A stretch of DNA of 44,229 nt, from contig NZ_BAKN01000024.1 of the NCBI RefSeq assembly GCF_000614205.1, positions 1 through 44,229 on the forward strand. The letters run 5' to 3'. This document shows, piece after piece, positions 24,672-34,727 of this stretch. Numbering within the stretch: the stretch's first letter is position 1; each line of letters opens with the position of its first letter. The notes below the pieces were generated by a model. It did no database searches. It worked only from the letters and a program-made list of their open reading frames with translations, and was not told the origin of the DNA. Both the position numbers and the translations under genes were made by a program. The DNA is from Hoylesella saccharolytica JCM 17484. Its GTDB lineage: Bacteria; Bacteroidota; Bacteroidia; Bacteroidales; Bacteroidaceae.

Positions 24672-27182
24672 ATGAAAAGAATAATTCTCTTCTCTGTCTT
24701 TTTGGCATTATGTTCATTCCATATGTACGCCCAATCGTCTATGACCGACGAACAGGTGTTGCGTTACGTAATGAAAGAACACGAGGCCGGAACATCGCAA
24801 TCACAGATTATTACTAAGTTGATGCAGCGAGGAGTGGATATACAACAGATACGCCGTGTAAAGAAAACATACGAACGTGTAGCAAAAGACAAAGGATTGG
24901 GGCAGGTTAGTGCCGGTACGACGAAAGAGAAAGCTAACGACCGTATGCGCAAAAACAATGGAGCGGAAAAAGAAGATCATAATAGTGATTTTAAGATAAA
25001 AGCGACGGATAAAGTATCTGAAAAAACGGTTTATGATAAGACCAATCCTGATTTTAGACAGATGCAAAGTGAGCTGAGTGACATCTTACCTGACTCTATC
25101 ATTATTCGCGATGAACGGTTGGAGGCCGAATTAAATAAGAAAAAGGTATTTGGACGTGACATATTTAATCGAAAAGACTTGTCGTTTGAACCAAATATGA
25201 ACATTGCCACACCGCAAAATTATCGCATAGGTCCGGGAGATGCTGTGATTATAGATGTGTATGGGGCATCGCAAAAGTCTGAACAGCTGACCGTTTCTCC
25301 CGATGGAGATATCACAATAGAAGGCTTCGGACCTGTGCAAGTTAGTGGATTGACTGTTGCACAGGCTAATGCACGGCTACGCTCTACATTGGGCTCTCGT
25401 TACAGCAGTTCGCGTGTGAGGCTCACAGTAGGGCAAACACGTACTATCATGGTGAACGTTATGGGTGAAGTAAAAGCACCCGGTACCTATACACTATCAG
25501 CTTTTGCTTCGGTTTTTCACGCCTTGTACATGGCCGGAGGTATCAATGATTTGGGTACACTGCGTAATATCAAGGTGTATCGCAATAACAAATTGGTCAC
25601 TACAGTCGATATTTATGACTATATTTTGAATGGAAAATTAACAGGAAATATCCGTTTGGCCGATAATGATGTTATTGTGGTTGGGGCTTACGACTGTTTA
25701 GTGAATATCACCGGAAAAGTGAAACGCCCCATGTATTATGAAATGAAGAAGAATGAAAGCGTAGGTACACTTATCAAATATGCAGGTGGATTTACCGGTG
25801 ATGCTTATAAAAAGTCGGTTCGACTGATAAGAAAAACGGGCCGGGAGTTTTCTGTGTTCAGTGTTGATGAATTTGACATGAACACGTTTCATTTGACTGA
25901 TGCAGACTCAGTAAGTGTAGACTCTATTTTGCAGCGCTATTCAAATATGGTTGAAGTGAAAGGTGCTGTGTTCCGGCCGGGTATGTATCAGGTGGGCGGT
26001 AACATCAATAGCGTTCGTACATTACTGGAGTATGCAGAAGGATTTACTGAAGAAGCCTTTACTGCACACGCAGTGATGCACCGTATGCGACCAGATCGTA
26101 CACTCGAAGTTATTCCGGTTGATGTGGAAGGGATTATGAACGGAAGGGTGGCAGATATCCCATTACAAAAGAATGATGTACTTTTTATTCCTACAAAAGC
26201 CGAAATGATGCAACAGCAAACCATTACCATACATGGTGAGGTGGTGTATCCCGGTATTTATAAGTATGCTGCCAATGAAACCTTGGAGGACCTTGTGTTA
26301 CAAGCCGGCGGTTTAAAAGAATCGGCTTCTACGGTAAAGGTTGATGTGGCGCGTAGAATTATCAACTCTAAAGCACTAACTACCGATTCGGTTATCTCGC
26401 GAACTTACACCTTTGCATTGAAAGATGGTTTTGTTATCGATGGTCAGCCTGGTTTTACACTCCAACCTTTTGATGAAGTGTATGTACGAAAAAGTCCCGG
26501 GTATAACGAGCAGAAAAACATTGAAGTAAGGGGACAAGTGATGTTTGCTGGCACTTATACTTTGGTAAGTAAGAATGAACGATTGACCGATGCCATAAAA
26601 AAAGCAGGCGGCATAACCGATATGGCATACGTCAAAGGGGCTCGTCTGGAACGGCGTATTACGCCCGATGAACGCTTACGGATGGAAACCGTACTCAAAT
26701 TGGCTAAGATGCAAAGCGGTAAGAAAGACTCGGTAGATATTAATAGTCTTGATTTGGGAGATACTTATTATGTCGGAATTGAACTTGATAAAGCTTTGGA
26801 AAAACCTGGTGGTGATGCTGATTTGGTATTGCGTGAAGGTGATAGAATTATTGTACCCGAATATAACGGAACGGTAAAAATTAGCGGTAATGTAATGTAT
26901 CCTAATACTGTGGCTTATGAAAAGGGCAAACGTCCGTCGTGGTATATAGATCAAGCAGGTGGGTTTGGTAATCGAGCAAAGAAAGGTAGCACCTATATTA
27001 TCTATATGAATGGTACGGTAGCGCGTGTTGGACATAATGCGAAGATACGCCCGGGATGTGAAATCGTGGTGCCTACGAAACCTGAAAGCAATGGTAAAGG
27101 CCTTGCTCAATGGCTTTCTATCGGGACATCTGTTGCTGGAATAGCCACCATGATTGCGACAATAGCTAATTTGATAAAATAG
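24672..27182 (+). CDS. Polysaccharide export outer-membrane protein with SLBB repeats
   Basis: A Wza-like protein for export of surface polysaccharide. The 836-residue protein has a signal peptide (1-20), a helical region (about 25-150), the Poly_export domain (YRIGPGDAVIIDVYGAS at about 187) and six SLBB-like repeats, each beginning with a G-x-V-x-x-P-like turn (for example MGEVKAPGTYTL, TGKVKRPMYYEM, HGEVVYPGIYKY). A hydrophobic C-terminal helix (about 810-836) follows. It is over twice the length of E. coli Wza and of the long Bacteroidota type. It opens a gene cluster for Wzx/Wzy-type polysaccharide. Confidence 0.88.
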   Translation: MKRIILFSVFLALCSFHMYAQSSMTDEQVLRYVMKEHEAGTSQSQIITKLMQRGVDIQQIRRVKKTYERVAKDKGLGQVSAGTTKEKANDRMRKNNGAEKEDHNSDFKIKATDKVSEKTVYDKTNPDFRQMQSELSDILPDSIIIRDERLEAELNKKKVFGRDIFNRKDLSFEPNMNIATPQNYRIGPGDAVIIDVYGASQKSEQLTVSPDGDITIEGFGPVQVSGLTVAQANARLRSTLGSRYSSSRVRLTVGQTRTIMVNVMGEVKAPGTYTLSAFASVFHALYMAGGINDLGTLRNIKVYRNNKLVTTVDIYDYILNGKLTGNIRLADNDVIVVGAYDCLVNITGKVKRPMYYEMKKNESVGTLIKYAGGFTGDAYKKSVRLIRKTGREFSVFSVDEFDMNTFHLTDADSVSVDSILQRYSNMVEVKGAVFRPGMYQVGGNINSVRTLLEYAEGFTEEAFTAHAVMHRMRPDRTLEVIPVDVEGIMNGRVADIPLQKNDVLFIPTKAEMMQQQTITIHGEVVYPGIYKYAANETLEDLVLQAGGLKESASTVKVDVARRIINSKALTTDSVISRTYTFALKDGFVIDGQPGFTLQPFDEVYVRKSPGYNEQKNIEVRGQVMFAGTYTLVSKNERLTDAIKKAGGITDMAYVKGARLERRITPDERLRMETVLKLAKMQSGKKDSVDINSLDLGDTYYVGIELDKALEKPGGDADLVLREGDRIIVPEYNGTVKISGNVMYPNTVAYEKGKRPSWYIDQAGGFGNRAKKGSTYIIYMNGTVARVGHNAKIRPGCEIVVPTKPESNGKGLAQWLSIGTSVAGIATMIATIANLIK

Positions 27183-27243
27183 GATATGAAGATAATGGTT
27201 TGAGGTGTAATGATTCATCGATGAACAAACGGTGCAGGAATAC

Positions 27244-28725
27244 ATGAATAAGGAAGTAAGTCTGAAGAAAAATTTTATTTATAATAGCATAGTAACCGTA
27301 TCTAACTATGCTTTCTCACTTATTATTTTTCCTTATATAAATAGAGTGTTAGGCGTTTCTAATATTGGCATTTGTAGTTTTGTCGATAATGTTATTGATT
27401 ATTTTGTCTTATTCTCGATGATGGGAATTGGTACTATTGGTATCAGAGAAATAGCAGCCAATAAGGAAGAACAGGGTAAACTTAATGAGACCTTTTCTAA
27501 TTTAATATTGCTAAATGCTGCATTTACGGTAGTATCTTGTCTTTTGCTTTTAATCTGTATTTTTACAATTGATAAGTTTCGAGAAAATCAAACTTTAATG
27601 CTGATAGGTGTGTTCAAACTCTGTTGTAACTTTTTTCTTTTAGAGTGGCTTTATCGGGGCTTGGAAGATTTTAAGTATATAACTAAAAGAACAGTCATTA
27701 TTAAAGTATTCTATCTGGTAGCCATATTCACATTTATAAAAGAGCCTTCAGATTATCAGTTATATTACATCCTTACGGCTGTTGTAATAGCCTGTAATGC
27801 GCTTGTTAATCTTCATTACAGTAGGAAGAAAGTAAAATTACAATTTAATCGATTTCATTTCACCACATATCTGAAACCTGTAATACTATTTGGCCTTTAT
27901 ATGATCCTTACGACGATGTATGTGAGTTTTAATACAGTATTCTTAGGATTTGTATCTACAGATAGAGAAGTAGGCTATTTTTCTACAGCAAGCAAGTTGA
28001 CAATGATTTTCTTTGCGATTTATACTGCTTGGACAAATGTTGCGATGCCCCGAATGAGCGCATTGCATGCTCATAATAATCTTACAGAGTTTAGAAAGAT
28101 TATTTATAAATCGTCTTCTCTGCTTTTTTCTTTCTCTATTCCTATTGTCATTCTCTGTTGTATTTTTACTCCCGATATTATCAATATTATTGCAGGAAAA
28201 GGTTATGAAGGAGCTGTTATTCCTTTGCGAGTACAAATTCCATTGATATTTATTATCGGTTATAGTCAAATACTTGTGATACAAATTCTTATTCCGCTGA
28301 AGAAGGATAATACATTAACAGTTATTGCAGGGATGGGTGCGTTTGTTGGTGTTATGCTTAATGTGTGGCTTACATCTCGTTATGATGCCATCGGGGCAAG
28401 TATATCGTGGCTCCTTGCTGAAATCGTTATTATATTTGCTGCACAATGGGTGGTTTCCAAAAATATGCACATTTTATTTCCTTTAAAACAGCTTTTTAAG
28501 GTGATTATCTCTTATGTACCTTTTCTCTTGGTGTGCTTGTGGCTATATAATATGTCTTATATCTCAAATATTGGAAAGATTTTAATAGCCTTATTCTTGA
28601 TTTTGGCATATACAGTTGTTATACAGTATCATATCATAAAAGATGAAACCTTTCTTTATTTATGTAATAAAGTTATGCTTTTTGCAAAAGAAAATAAAGG
28701 AGATAACGGTGTGATAAGAAATTAG
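27244..28725 (+). CDS. Polysaccharide flippase (Wzx-like)
   Basis: A 493-residue integral membrane protein with about 12-14 helices, like the MATE/MOP superfamily flippases that move lipid-linked repeat units across the inner membrane. The N-terminal pattern (SLKKNFIYNSIVTVSNYAFSL, then PYINRVLGVSNIGI) is typical of Wzx. The ATG at 27244 is preferred over a GTG four codons earlier. The gene is AT-rich compared with housekeeping genes nearby, as is usual for variable polysaccharide loci. Confidence 0.88.
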   Translation: MNKEVSLKKNFIYNSIVTVSNYAFSLIIFPYINRVLGVSNIGICSFVDNVIDYFVLFSMMGIGTIGIREIAANKEEQGKLNETFSNLILLNAAFTVVSCLLLLICIFTIDKFRENQTLMLIGVFKLCCNFFLLEWLYRGLEDFKYITKRTVIIKVFYLVAIFTFIKEPSDYQLYYILTAVVIACNALVNLHYSRKKVKLQFNRFHFTTYLKPVILFGLYMILTTMYVSFNTVFLGFVSTDREVGYFSTASKLTMIFFAIYTAWTNVAMPRMSALHAHNNLTEFRKIIYKSSSLLFSFSIPIVILCCIFTPDIINIIAGKGYEGAVIPLRVQIPLIFIIGYSQILVIQILIPLKKDNTLTVIAGMGAFVGVMLNVWLTSRYDAIGASISWLLAEIVIIFAAQWVVSKNMHILFPLKQLFKVIISYVPFLLVCLWLYNMSYISNIGKILIALFLILAYTVVIQYHIIKDETFLYLCNKVMLFAKENKGDNGVIRN

Positions 28726-28774
28726 TAAATTACCAAGTCAGTTCTTTTCAACTTAGTAATATTCAGTAGAAGAC

Positions 28775-29671
28775 ATGGGAGAAAGTGATATATATACAAT
28801 AGGGGTATCTGTTATATTCGTTAATTATAATTCAACGGATATGCTCATTGAATCCATTCGTTCAGTGAAGAGACATACGTACCATGCTTCTTACGAACTT
28901 ATTGTCATAGATAATGCTTCTCCCGATAACGGTATCCATCGTATAAGAGAGATTTTTCAAGACGAGGTAAGGATTATTGAAAGCAGCAAAAACCTTGGAT
29001 TTGGTGGGGCGAATAATTTGGGAATACAAATAGCAAAGGGCGAATATCTTTTCTTTTTAAACCCTGATACCTTGTTACTAAATGAGGCTATAGACATATT
29101 TTATGCATATTGCGAACGGCATAAAATGAAAAGAATTGGTGCACTTGGTACGTTATTGTTATCTCGGGAGCAAAAAATAATCAATTCTTATGGTGCGTTT
29201 ATTTCACCCTGTAATATCATCTTGAAAAGGATGGGTATTCATAAATCTCTCCCTAAACAGTCGGAAGTATTTCCTATACAAGTAGATTTTATTACTGGTG
29301 CAGACCTGTTTGTGCCTCGTAAGGTAATCGAAGAGATTGGTAACTTTGATACAAACTTTTTTATGTATTGTGAAGAAGTTGATCTTCAGCAGCGAATGGC
29401 GCAGAAAAGTTATCAACGTATAATTATTAATGAAGCAAAGATCATACATTATGATGGTGGTTCTTACGAACAAGTGTCAAAGCGTTCGGCCTCTCGAAGA
29501 AAAGAGCAAGATAAGAGTATATGCAAGTATATAAAGAAGTATTATTCACCAATGAAGTATTGGTTATTCTTGTTTTTCTTTATTATTATCAGGTTTCCTG
29601 CCTACATTAACCCCCATTACTCAATGAAGGAAAATTGGGGTTATTTAAAAATGCTGATTTCACATAAGTAA
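28775..29671 (+). CDS. Glycosyltransferase family 2 (rhamnosyltransferase-like)
   Basis: A 298-residue GT-A enzyme that probably adds one sugar of the repeat unit. Its N-terminus shows the nucleotide-sugar fold (VSVIFVNYNS at about 11-20, VIDNASPDN at 44-52) and a metal-binding motif NPDT at 96-99 in place of DxD. The FMYCEEVDLQQRM motif near 195-207 is typical of WbbL-like enzymes. A hydrophobic stretch near the C-terminus suggests membrane association. Donor and acceptor are unknown. Confidence 0.87.
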   Translation: MGESDIYTIGVSVIFVNYNSTDMLIESIRSVKRHTYHASYELIVIDNASPDNGIHRIREIFQDEVRIIESSKNLGFGGANNLGIQIAKGEYLFFLNPDTLLLNEAIDIFYAYCERHKMKRIGALGTLLLSREQKIINSYGAFISPCNIILKRMGIHKSLPKQSEVFPIQVDFITGADLFVPRKVIEEIGNFDTNFFMYCEEVDLQQRMAQKSYQRIIINEAKIIHYDGGSYEQVSKRSASRRKEQDKSICKYIKKYYSPMKYWLFLFFFIIIRFPAYINPHYSMKENWGYLKMLISHK

Positions 29672-29704
29672 ATAGAATAAAACTATTAGAATAACATTCA
29701 TATA

Positions 29705-30784
29705 ATGATGAAAGAAGATATAGAAAAAACATCCACTAAGGAAATTGATTTGATTGCGCTTTTCATGAGGATTTTTGAAGAAAAAAGGCTATTGGCTAAA
29801 TTTATCCTTGTGCTTACGATAATTGGAATAGCCTATGCATTAGGCAAGCCCAAAGAATATACCGCTTCTGTTGTATTAGCACCAGAGGCGACAAGTATGG
29901 GTATGTCGTCGAGTTTGAGTGATATTGCCGGTATGATGGGTTTAGAAATGGGGCAGGGAGGAAAATCTATCGATGCTATTTATCCCGATATTTATCCCGA
30001 TATCTTTGCATCAACAGATTTTATCGTTAGGCTTTTTAATATCCCCGTACGGCTTTCTAAGGGAAAACAAACAAAAACTTATTCAGAACACCTATTGCAA
30101 GATGCTCCAATACCTTTTTGGATGTATCCCATATCGTCGATGACCAGCCTGTTTGCTCCTAAAAAAGATACAGCTGCACTAAACAAAGAGGTTAATGTTT
30201 TTCTACTAACAAAACAACAGAACAATCTTTGTAAACTTATTAGAGGAAAGATCGAATGTCAGCCCAGTAAAGGTACAAATGTAATCACCATATCTGCAAC
30301 AGATTATGACCCTATGGTTGCTGCCATTCTTGTTGATACACTTCAGAACCGATTGCAAGACTATATTCTTCAATATAGAACGCACAAGGCTCGTATAGAT
30401 TTGGAGTATGCTATCAAATTGAATGCAGAGGCAAAAGATCAATATATTAAAGCACGCCAAGCATATAGCTCCTATTCGGATGCAAATACCGATTTGATAT
30501 TGACTTCTTATAAAGCCAAGCAGCAAGATATGGAAAATGAGATGCAGTTAAAGTATAACAACTATTCTCAAACGACTAATCAGGTAGTGCAAGCAAAGGC
30601 AAAAATACAAGAAAATACACCTGTTTTTACCGTTATCCAGCAAGCTTCAGTCCCCTTGTCCTCATCAAGTACACCGCGCTCGTTTATTGTATTGGGTTTT
30701 ATGGTGTTGGGTTTCTTCTGTCATGCAGCGTGGGTTTTGGCACTAAGAAGTTTCTACCATAAGTATTTAAAGAAGAGAAAGTGA
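29705..30784 (+). CDS. Chain-length determinant protein (Wzz-like)
   Basis: A 359-residue protein with two membrane helices (about 31-46 and 328-348) flanking a large periplasmic part with a coiled-coil region (about 225-300). This is the layout of Wzz/polysaccharide co-polymerases, which set chain length. A Pro/Gly-rich block before the second helix (SVPLSSSSTPRS) fits the family. No cytoplasmic tyrosine-kinase domain is attached, so it is the kinase-free form. Confidence 0.87.
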   Translation: MMKEDIEKTSTKEIDLIALFMRIFEEKRLLAKFILVLTIIGIAYALGKPKEYTASVVLAPEATSMGMSSSLSDIAGMMGLEMGQGGKSIDAIYPDIYPDIFASTDFIVRLFNIPVRLSKGKQTKTYSEHLLQDAPIPFWMYPISSMTSLFAPKKDTAALNKEVNVFLLTKQQNNLCKLIRGKIECQPSKGTNVITISATDYDPMVAAILVDTLQNRLQDYILQYRTHKARIDLEYAIKLNAEAKDQYIKARQAYSSYSDANTDLILTSYKAKQQDMENEMQLKYNNYSQTTNQVVQAKAKIQENTPVFTVIQQASVPLSSSSTPRSFIVLGFMVLGFFCHAAWVLALRSFYHKYLKKRK

Positions 30785-30794
30785 GCATTTGGAA

Positions 30795-31946
30795 ATGAAT
30801 AATGCCTTACCATACCTGTTGTTGGTTCTTGTATATGGTTTATTAGCATTTTATTATCAGCATACTCAAACAAGAATGTATCGTACTTATATTAGTGCGT
30901 TATGCATCATCATCTTTATATTCTTCTTTGGGTTTAGGGGCTTTATTTATTATGATTGGATAAATTATTATCCCTCTTATGAAAGTATTGGTGGTAATTT
31001 TGCTACTGATATGCAAAGAACTCGTTGGGAACCGGGCTTTATGTTGCTAGCATTTACTATAAAACATATTTATCCCAGTTACCAGTTCTTTATTTGGGTA
31101 TGCACTCTAATCAACATCTCTCTTCTTGTAAGGTTCTTTAATAGGTATGTTGACAATTTGCCCTTAGCATTAATTGTCTTTTTATGTATGAATGGTATTG
31201 TATTAAGTACTGACTTAATGCGGAACTCCATTGCTATTTTGATTTTTATAAATATACTTCATTATATTCCTGAGCGTAAGCCTATCCACTATTTCTTTTG
31301 GTGTTTGGTGGCTGCTTCTTTCCATACTACGGCTTTATGTTTTATTCCCTTGTATTTTATTCTAAACAGAAGTTATAACAAGTGGTTGTTACTTAGTATT
31401 TTTATGGTTGCCAATTTGGTGTATATATTCCATATTCCTGTATTAAAAAGTCTTTTATCTTTGTTTTTCGGATTTATATCACCAACCATGAAACAGTGGA
31501 TAGATAGCTATCTTACAATGGATGCTACAACTGGTTCTATTTTGAGTATCGGATATATCGAACGCCTTTTAACTGGCATACTGGTCTTTTGTTATTTAGA
31601 TAGATTAAGGAGTTTACGGAAAGAAAGTAATATCTTTATTAATAGTTTACTTATCTTTCTTTATCTATTTTTATTCCTAAGTGAGTTTAGAACTATCAGT
31701 ATGAGGGTTTCGGGGCTTTTTAGTTACGGGTATTGGATTGTCTGGGTTGACCTGTTGAAATGTTTTTATTATCGCAATAATCGTATTTTATTTATTTCTT
31801 TTCTTGCCATATACTGCCTTTTAAAAACTTACAGCAATAATAAGAGCAAGATGTCTTATTATTATAATGTATTGTTTGAGAATAGAACGTATACAGAACG
31901 CGCATTGGATTTTAACCGAAACTATTATGATGGAGAAAAAAAATAA
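30795..31946 (+). CDS. EpsG-family polysaccharide polymerase (Wzy-like)
   Basis: A 383-residue protein with about ten membrane helices. The GFRGFIYYDWINYYPSYES segment (about 49-67) resembles the conserved N-terminal block of EpsG/Wzy proteins (RxxxxxDxxxYxxxF). It likely joins lipid-linked repeat units in the periplasm. The ATG at 30795 is chosen over a TTG two codons upstream. The end overlaps the next gene by about 20 bases. Confidence 0.8.
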   Translation: MNNALPYLLLVLVYGLLAFYYQHTQTRMYRTYISALCIIIFIFFFGFRGFIYYDWINYYPSYESIGGNFATDMQRTRWEPGFMLLAFTIKHIYPSYQFFIWVCTLINISLLVRFFNRYVDNLPLALIVFLCMNGIVLSTDLMRNSIAILIFINILHYIPERKPIHYFFWCLVAASFHTTALCFIPLYFILNRSYNKWLLLSIFMVANLVYIFHIPVLKSLLSLFFGFISPTMKQWIDSYLTMDATTGSILSIGYIERLLTGILVFCYLDRLRSLRKESNIFINSLLIFLYLFLFLSEFRTISMRVSGLFSYGYWIVWVDLLKCFYYRNNRILFISFLAIYCLLKTYSNNKSKMSYYYNVLFENRTYTERALDFNRNYYDGEKK

Positions 31947-32988
31947 CAAGGTCTTATTTATTGATTATATGCTATTACGTGGACATGTCAATTTTAACAG
32001 GATTCATATTAATGCACTTCTCAATGAAGGGTATGACGTAAAGCTTGTACTACATAGGGATATTGTAGAACAATTGAATTATCCCTCTAAGCAATATGCT
32101 CTTGTTATTCCTCGGCGTTTTGGAATAGATATTAATAACAGACTGTTAAATCGGTTATTGTTACTATTTACGTTATTATACATTAAGCTGCGTATTAACT
32201 TTAAATTGTACGATAATATTATTGTGTCAAGTATGGACGAACTAACGTTAGGAATTCTCCCACTTTGTCGTAAGATGCTTATTATTTGTCATGGAAATGC
32301 ACAAGGCCTTAAAAACGGCCTTAAACGTTTCTTTATTTTTCGACTAGCCAAGTATAATTTCTTTGCTGTATTTAATGAGAGTATGGCCGGTCCGTTTAAA
32401 GAATATGGAATAAAAAGACTCTATATCATCTCACATGGGTGTATTGTTCCCTTTCAATATAAGCAGGATATTCCCTCTGTAGTACCTTCTGCTTCGTTCA
32501 AGAGGATTATCTTTCACCCTTCTCCTAATATCAATCTGCAATTTGTTAAAAAAGTATTGAATAGTGATCGATTGCAGCGGTTACTTCAAGAAGAAAACTG
32601 TTTGTTGGTCTTAAGAAATAAGTACGGTTCTGCTATGGCGCAAGGGAATATACAATGTATCAATCAATATCTCTCGATGAATGAATATCAAAATCTGTTT
32701 CTTACAGCTGATATAATCTTGGTCGTTTATCCACAAGACTTTTGTTATCGTGTAAGCGGCGTAAGTTTTGAATGTATTGCTAATCAGAAAAAACTTTTGG
32801 CATTGTATAATCCATCGCTACTTTATTGTAATCAGTATTTTAGCTATTCTCCGATATTTAATGATATTGATGAACTTTGTGAGAAAATAGAGTACTTATT
32901 TACGAATCCTTATGCTCGTTGCATCGTTTCTGATGAGAATCTTATACCCTGTTACACTCCAATCCTTTCGCAAATAAAAGCATATTAG
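31927..32988 (+). CDS. Glycosyltransferase, GT-B-like
   Basis: A 353-residue protein resembling GT-B glycosyltransferases, but weakly. The N-terminus VLFIDYMLLRGHVNFNRIH starts a Rossmann-like fold, and a C-terminal segment (VSGVSFECIANQKKLLALYN, about 277-296) sits where the donor-binding SG-x3-E-x7-P motif of GT-B enzymes lies. The family cannot be named. Two start codons (31927 and 31930) are equally possible, both within the end of the polymerase gene. Confidence 0.65.
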   Translation: MMEKKNNKVLFIDYMLLRGHVNFNRIHINALLNEGYDVKLVLHRDIVEQLNYPSKQYALVIPRRFGIDINNRLLNRLLLLFTLLYIKLRINFKLYDNIIVSSMDELTLGILPLCRKMLIICHGNAQGLKNGLKRFFIFRLAKYNFFAVFNESMAGPFKEYGIKRLYIISHGCIVPFQYKQDIPSVVPSASFKRIIFHPSPNINLQFVKKVLNSDRLQRLLQEENCLLVLRNKYGSAMAQGNIQCINQYLSMNEYQNLFLTADIILVVYPQDFCYRVSGVSFECIANQKKLLALYNPSLLYCNQYFSYSPIFNDIDELCEKIEYLFTNPYARCIVSDENLIPCYTPILSQIKAY

Positions 32989-32989
32989 T

Positions 32990-33901
32990 ATGTATAATAT
33001 TCCCATTCTGTTTGTTATTTTTAAACGTCGAGATATTACGTTAGAGACCTTTGAGCAAATCAGGCACCTCAAGCCGGCCAAGCTTTATATTGCAGGTGAT
33101 GGTGCCCGAAAAGGCATTATGGGTGAAGAGAATGAAGTGATTGATACAAGAAAAGCTGTTTTAGAGAGTATTGATTGGGACTGTGAGGTTGAAACGCTTT
33201 TTCAAAATATTAATCTTGGTTGTGGCATGGGGGTTTACACGGCTATTAATTGGTTTTTTGAAAAAGAGGAAGAAGGTGTTATTCTTGAAGACGATTGTAT
33301 TGCTCATCCCACTTTTTTTCAATATGTAGAAGAGCTGTTGCATAGGTATAAAGCAGATGAGCGAATAGGGATGATTGCGGGTACTAATCCTATTGCTCAG
33401 GTAGATATACATACCTCATACTGTTTTTCGCGATATGCTGCCTGTTGGGGATGGGCTACCTGGAGAAGGGCTTGGCGTAACATGAGAATAGAAATGGATT
33501 TTCTTCAGACAAGTAAAAAGAATATTCTTAATAACAGAGGATTGTATGCAAAGGAGAATAAAAGATGGAATTACCAGCTGTTAATGATTAAAAAGAAGCG
33601 AGTTTCTGCTTGGGATTGGCAGTGGTATTTTTCATTGGCTGCTCAAAATCAGTTATGCATATTTCCCTCTGTAAATCTTATATCAAATATTGGAAATGAT
33701 AATGCAGCTACACATACTTCACGAGCATCGATTTATTTAGAGCGAAAAGAGTTATCATTTCCTTTAATCCATCCGGAAACAGTTTTACCAGATTTTGCAT
33801 TCGATCATGCTTTTTATAGGTACGAAAATATGTTTAAGGAGCGACTGAAAAGAACGATGCCTTATCGACTGAAACAAATTGTCAAGAAGTTTTTAAGATA
33901 A
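32990..33901 (+). CDS. GT-A glycosyltransferase (nucleotide-diphospho-sugar transferase)
   Basis: A 303-residue enzyme of the GT-A fold. The Rossmann-like start (PILFVIFKRRDITLETF) is followed by LEDDC at 99-103, the DxD-type metal motif, and by YAACWGWATWRRAWRNM at about 148-164. This pattern is common in proteins named HlpA-like or 'glycosyltransferase' in Bacteroidota polysaccharide clusters. It starts one base after the previous stop. The sugar is unknown. Confidence 0.8.
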   Translation: MYNIPILFVIFKRRDITLETFEQIRHLKPAKLYIAGDGARKGIMGEENEVIDTRKAVLESIDWDCEVETLFQNINLGCGMGVYTAINWFFEKEEEGVILEDDCIAHPTFFQYVEELLHRYKADERIGMIAGTNPIAQVDIHTSYCFSRYAACWGWATWRRAWRNMRIEMDFLQTSKKNILNNRGLYAKENKRWNYQLLMIKKKRVSAWDWQWYFSLAAQNQLCIFPSVNLISNIGNDNAATHTSRASIYLERKELSFPLIHPETVLPDFAFDHAFYRYENMFKERLKRTMPYRLKQIVKKFLR

Positions 33902-33907
33902 CGTATC

Positions 33908-34606
33908 ATGCTTAAGAAAATTAAGACAACATCAGGTGTATACAAGTATGAGTTTCGCCCTTTATTCCCTGGAATAAAGCGGATTAATAAGATTATAGCG
34001 AAAGAAAATCTGTTACTTGTTAAGAATATTCTGGATAAGGAAGAACTTCCTTTTATGTTAGCCTACGGAACACTATTGGGGGCAGTGAGAGAACATGATT
34101 TTATTGCGCACGATGAAGATATTGACCTGATTGTGATGAAAGAATATTTTGACCATTTTGTCGCTTTACTATTTATCTTTCGAACGGAAGGGTTTGAGGT
34201 GGTGCGTTATGAGAAGAGAGGCTTTTTATCTCTTATCCGAAAGGGGGAATATATTGATTTTTACTTTTATCAAGATTATCCGGGAGAACCAACATTAAGG
34301 TATTGTGGGCAAGACCTGTATTTTAAAGAAGAACTAAACAACCTTATCGATTATGATTTCTTAGATACGACCTTCAAAGCTCCCAAAAACTATGTCAAAT
34401 ATCTTGAATTTTATTATGGTGAAAATTGGCGTCACCCAGTTATTGCCTTCAATTACAATCTATCCAGTATCGGCAGAGTGAAAGAATACACAATACAGTA
34501 TATTAAGGCACTCCTTCCAGAACGCTTACTTGAAATACTACAAGAGAAAAAAGATAAAAAGAGGATGTGTCAATGGATTAAAAAGGCCCATCAATTTAAG
34601 TTGTAA
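33908..34606 (+). CDS. LicD-family phosphotransferase
   Basis: LicD proteins transfer phosphocholine or another phospho-group (for example phosphoribitol) from a CDP-linked donor to a surface glycan. The 232-residue protein has the family core GTLLGAVREHDFIAHDEDID at 54-73, with the D-E-D-I-D metal-binding cluster. No choline kinase or cytidylyltransferase gene is in the window, so the transferred group cannot be told. It is the last gene on the plus strand of this cluster. Confidence 0.87.
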   Translation: MLKKIKTTSGVYKYEFRPLFPGIKRINKIIAKENLLLVKNILDKEELPFMLAYGTLLGAVREHDFIAHDEDIDLIVMKEYFDHFVALLFIFRTEGFEVVRYEKRGFLSLIRKGEYIDFYFYQDYPGEPTLRYCGQDLYFKEELNNLIDYDFLDTTFKAPKNYVKYLEFYYGENWRHPVIAFNYNLSSIGRVKEYTIQYIKALLPERLLEILQEKKDKKRMCQWIKKAHQFKL

Positions 34607-34727
34607 GCTGTCAACCCCTACGAAGAGTGAAGTATCATGAAAATGTGTATCGTACTTCTACAATAGAAACGTATAATGTGTAAATTCTATTTTGAACTGA
34701 TGTGAACTTGAGATGCCTTAATCTGAC

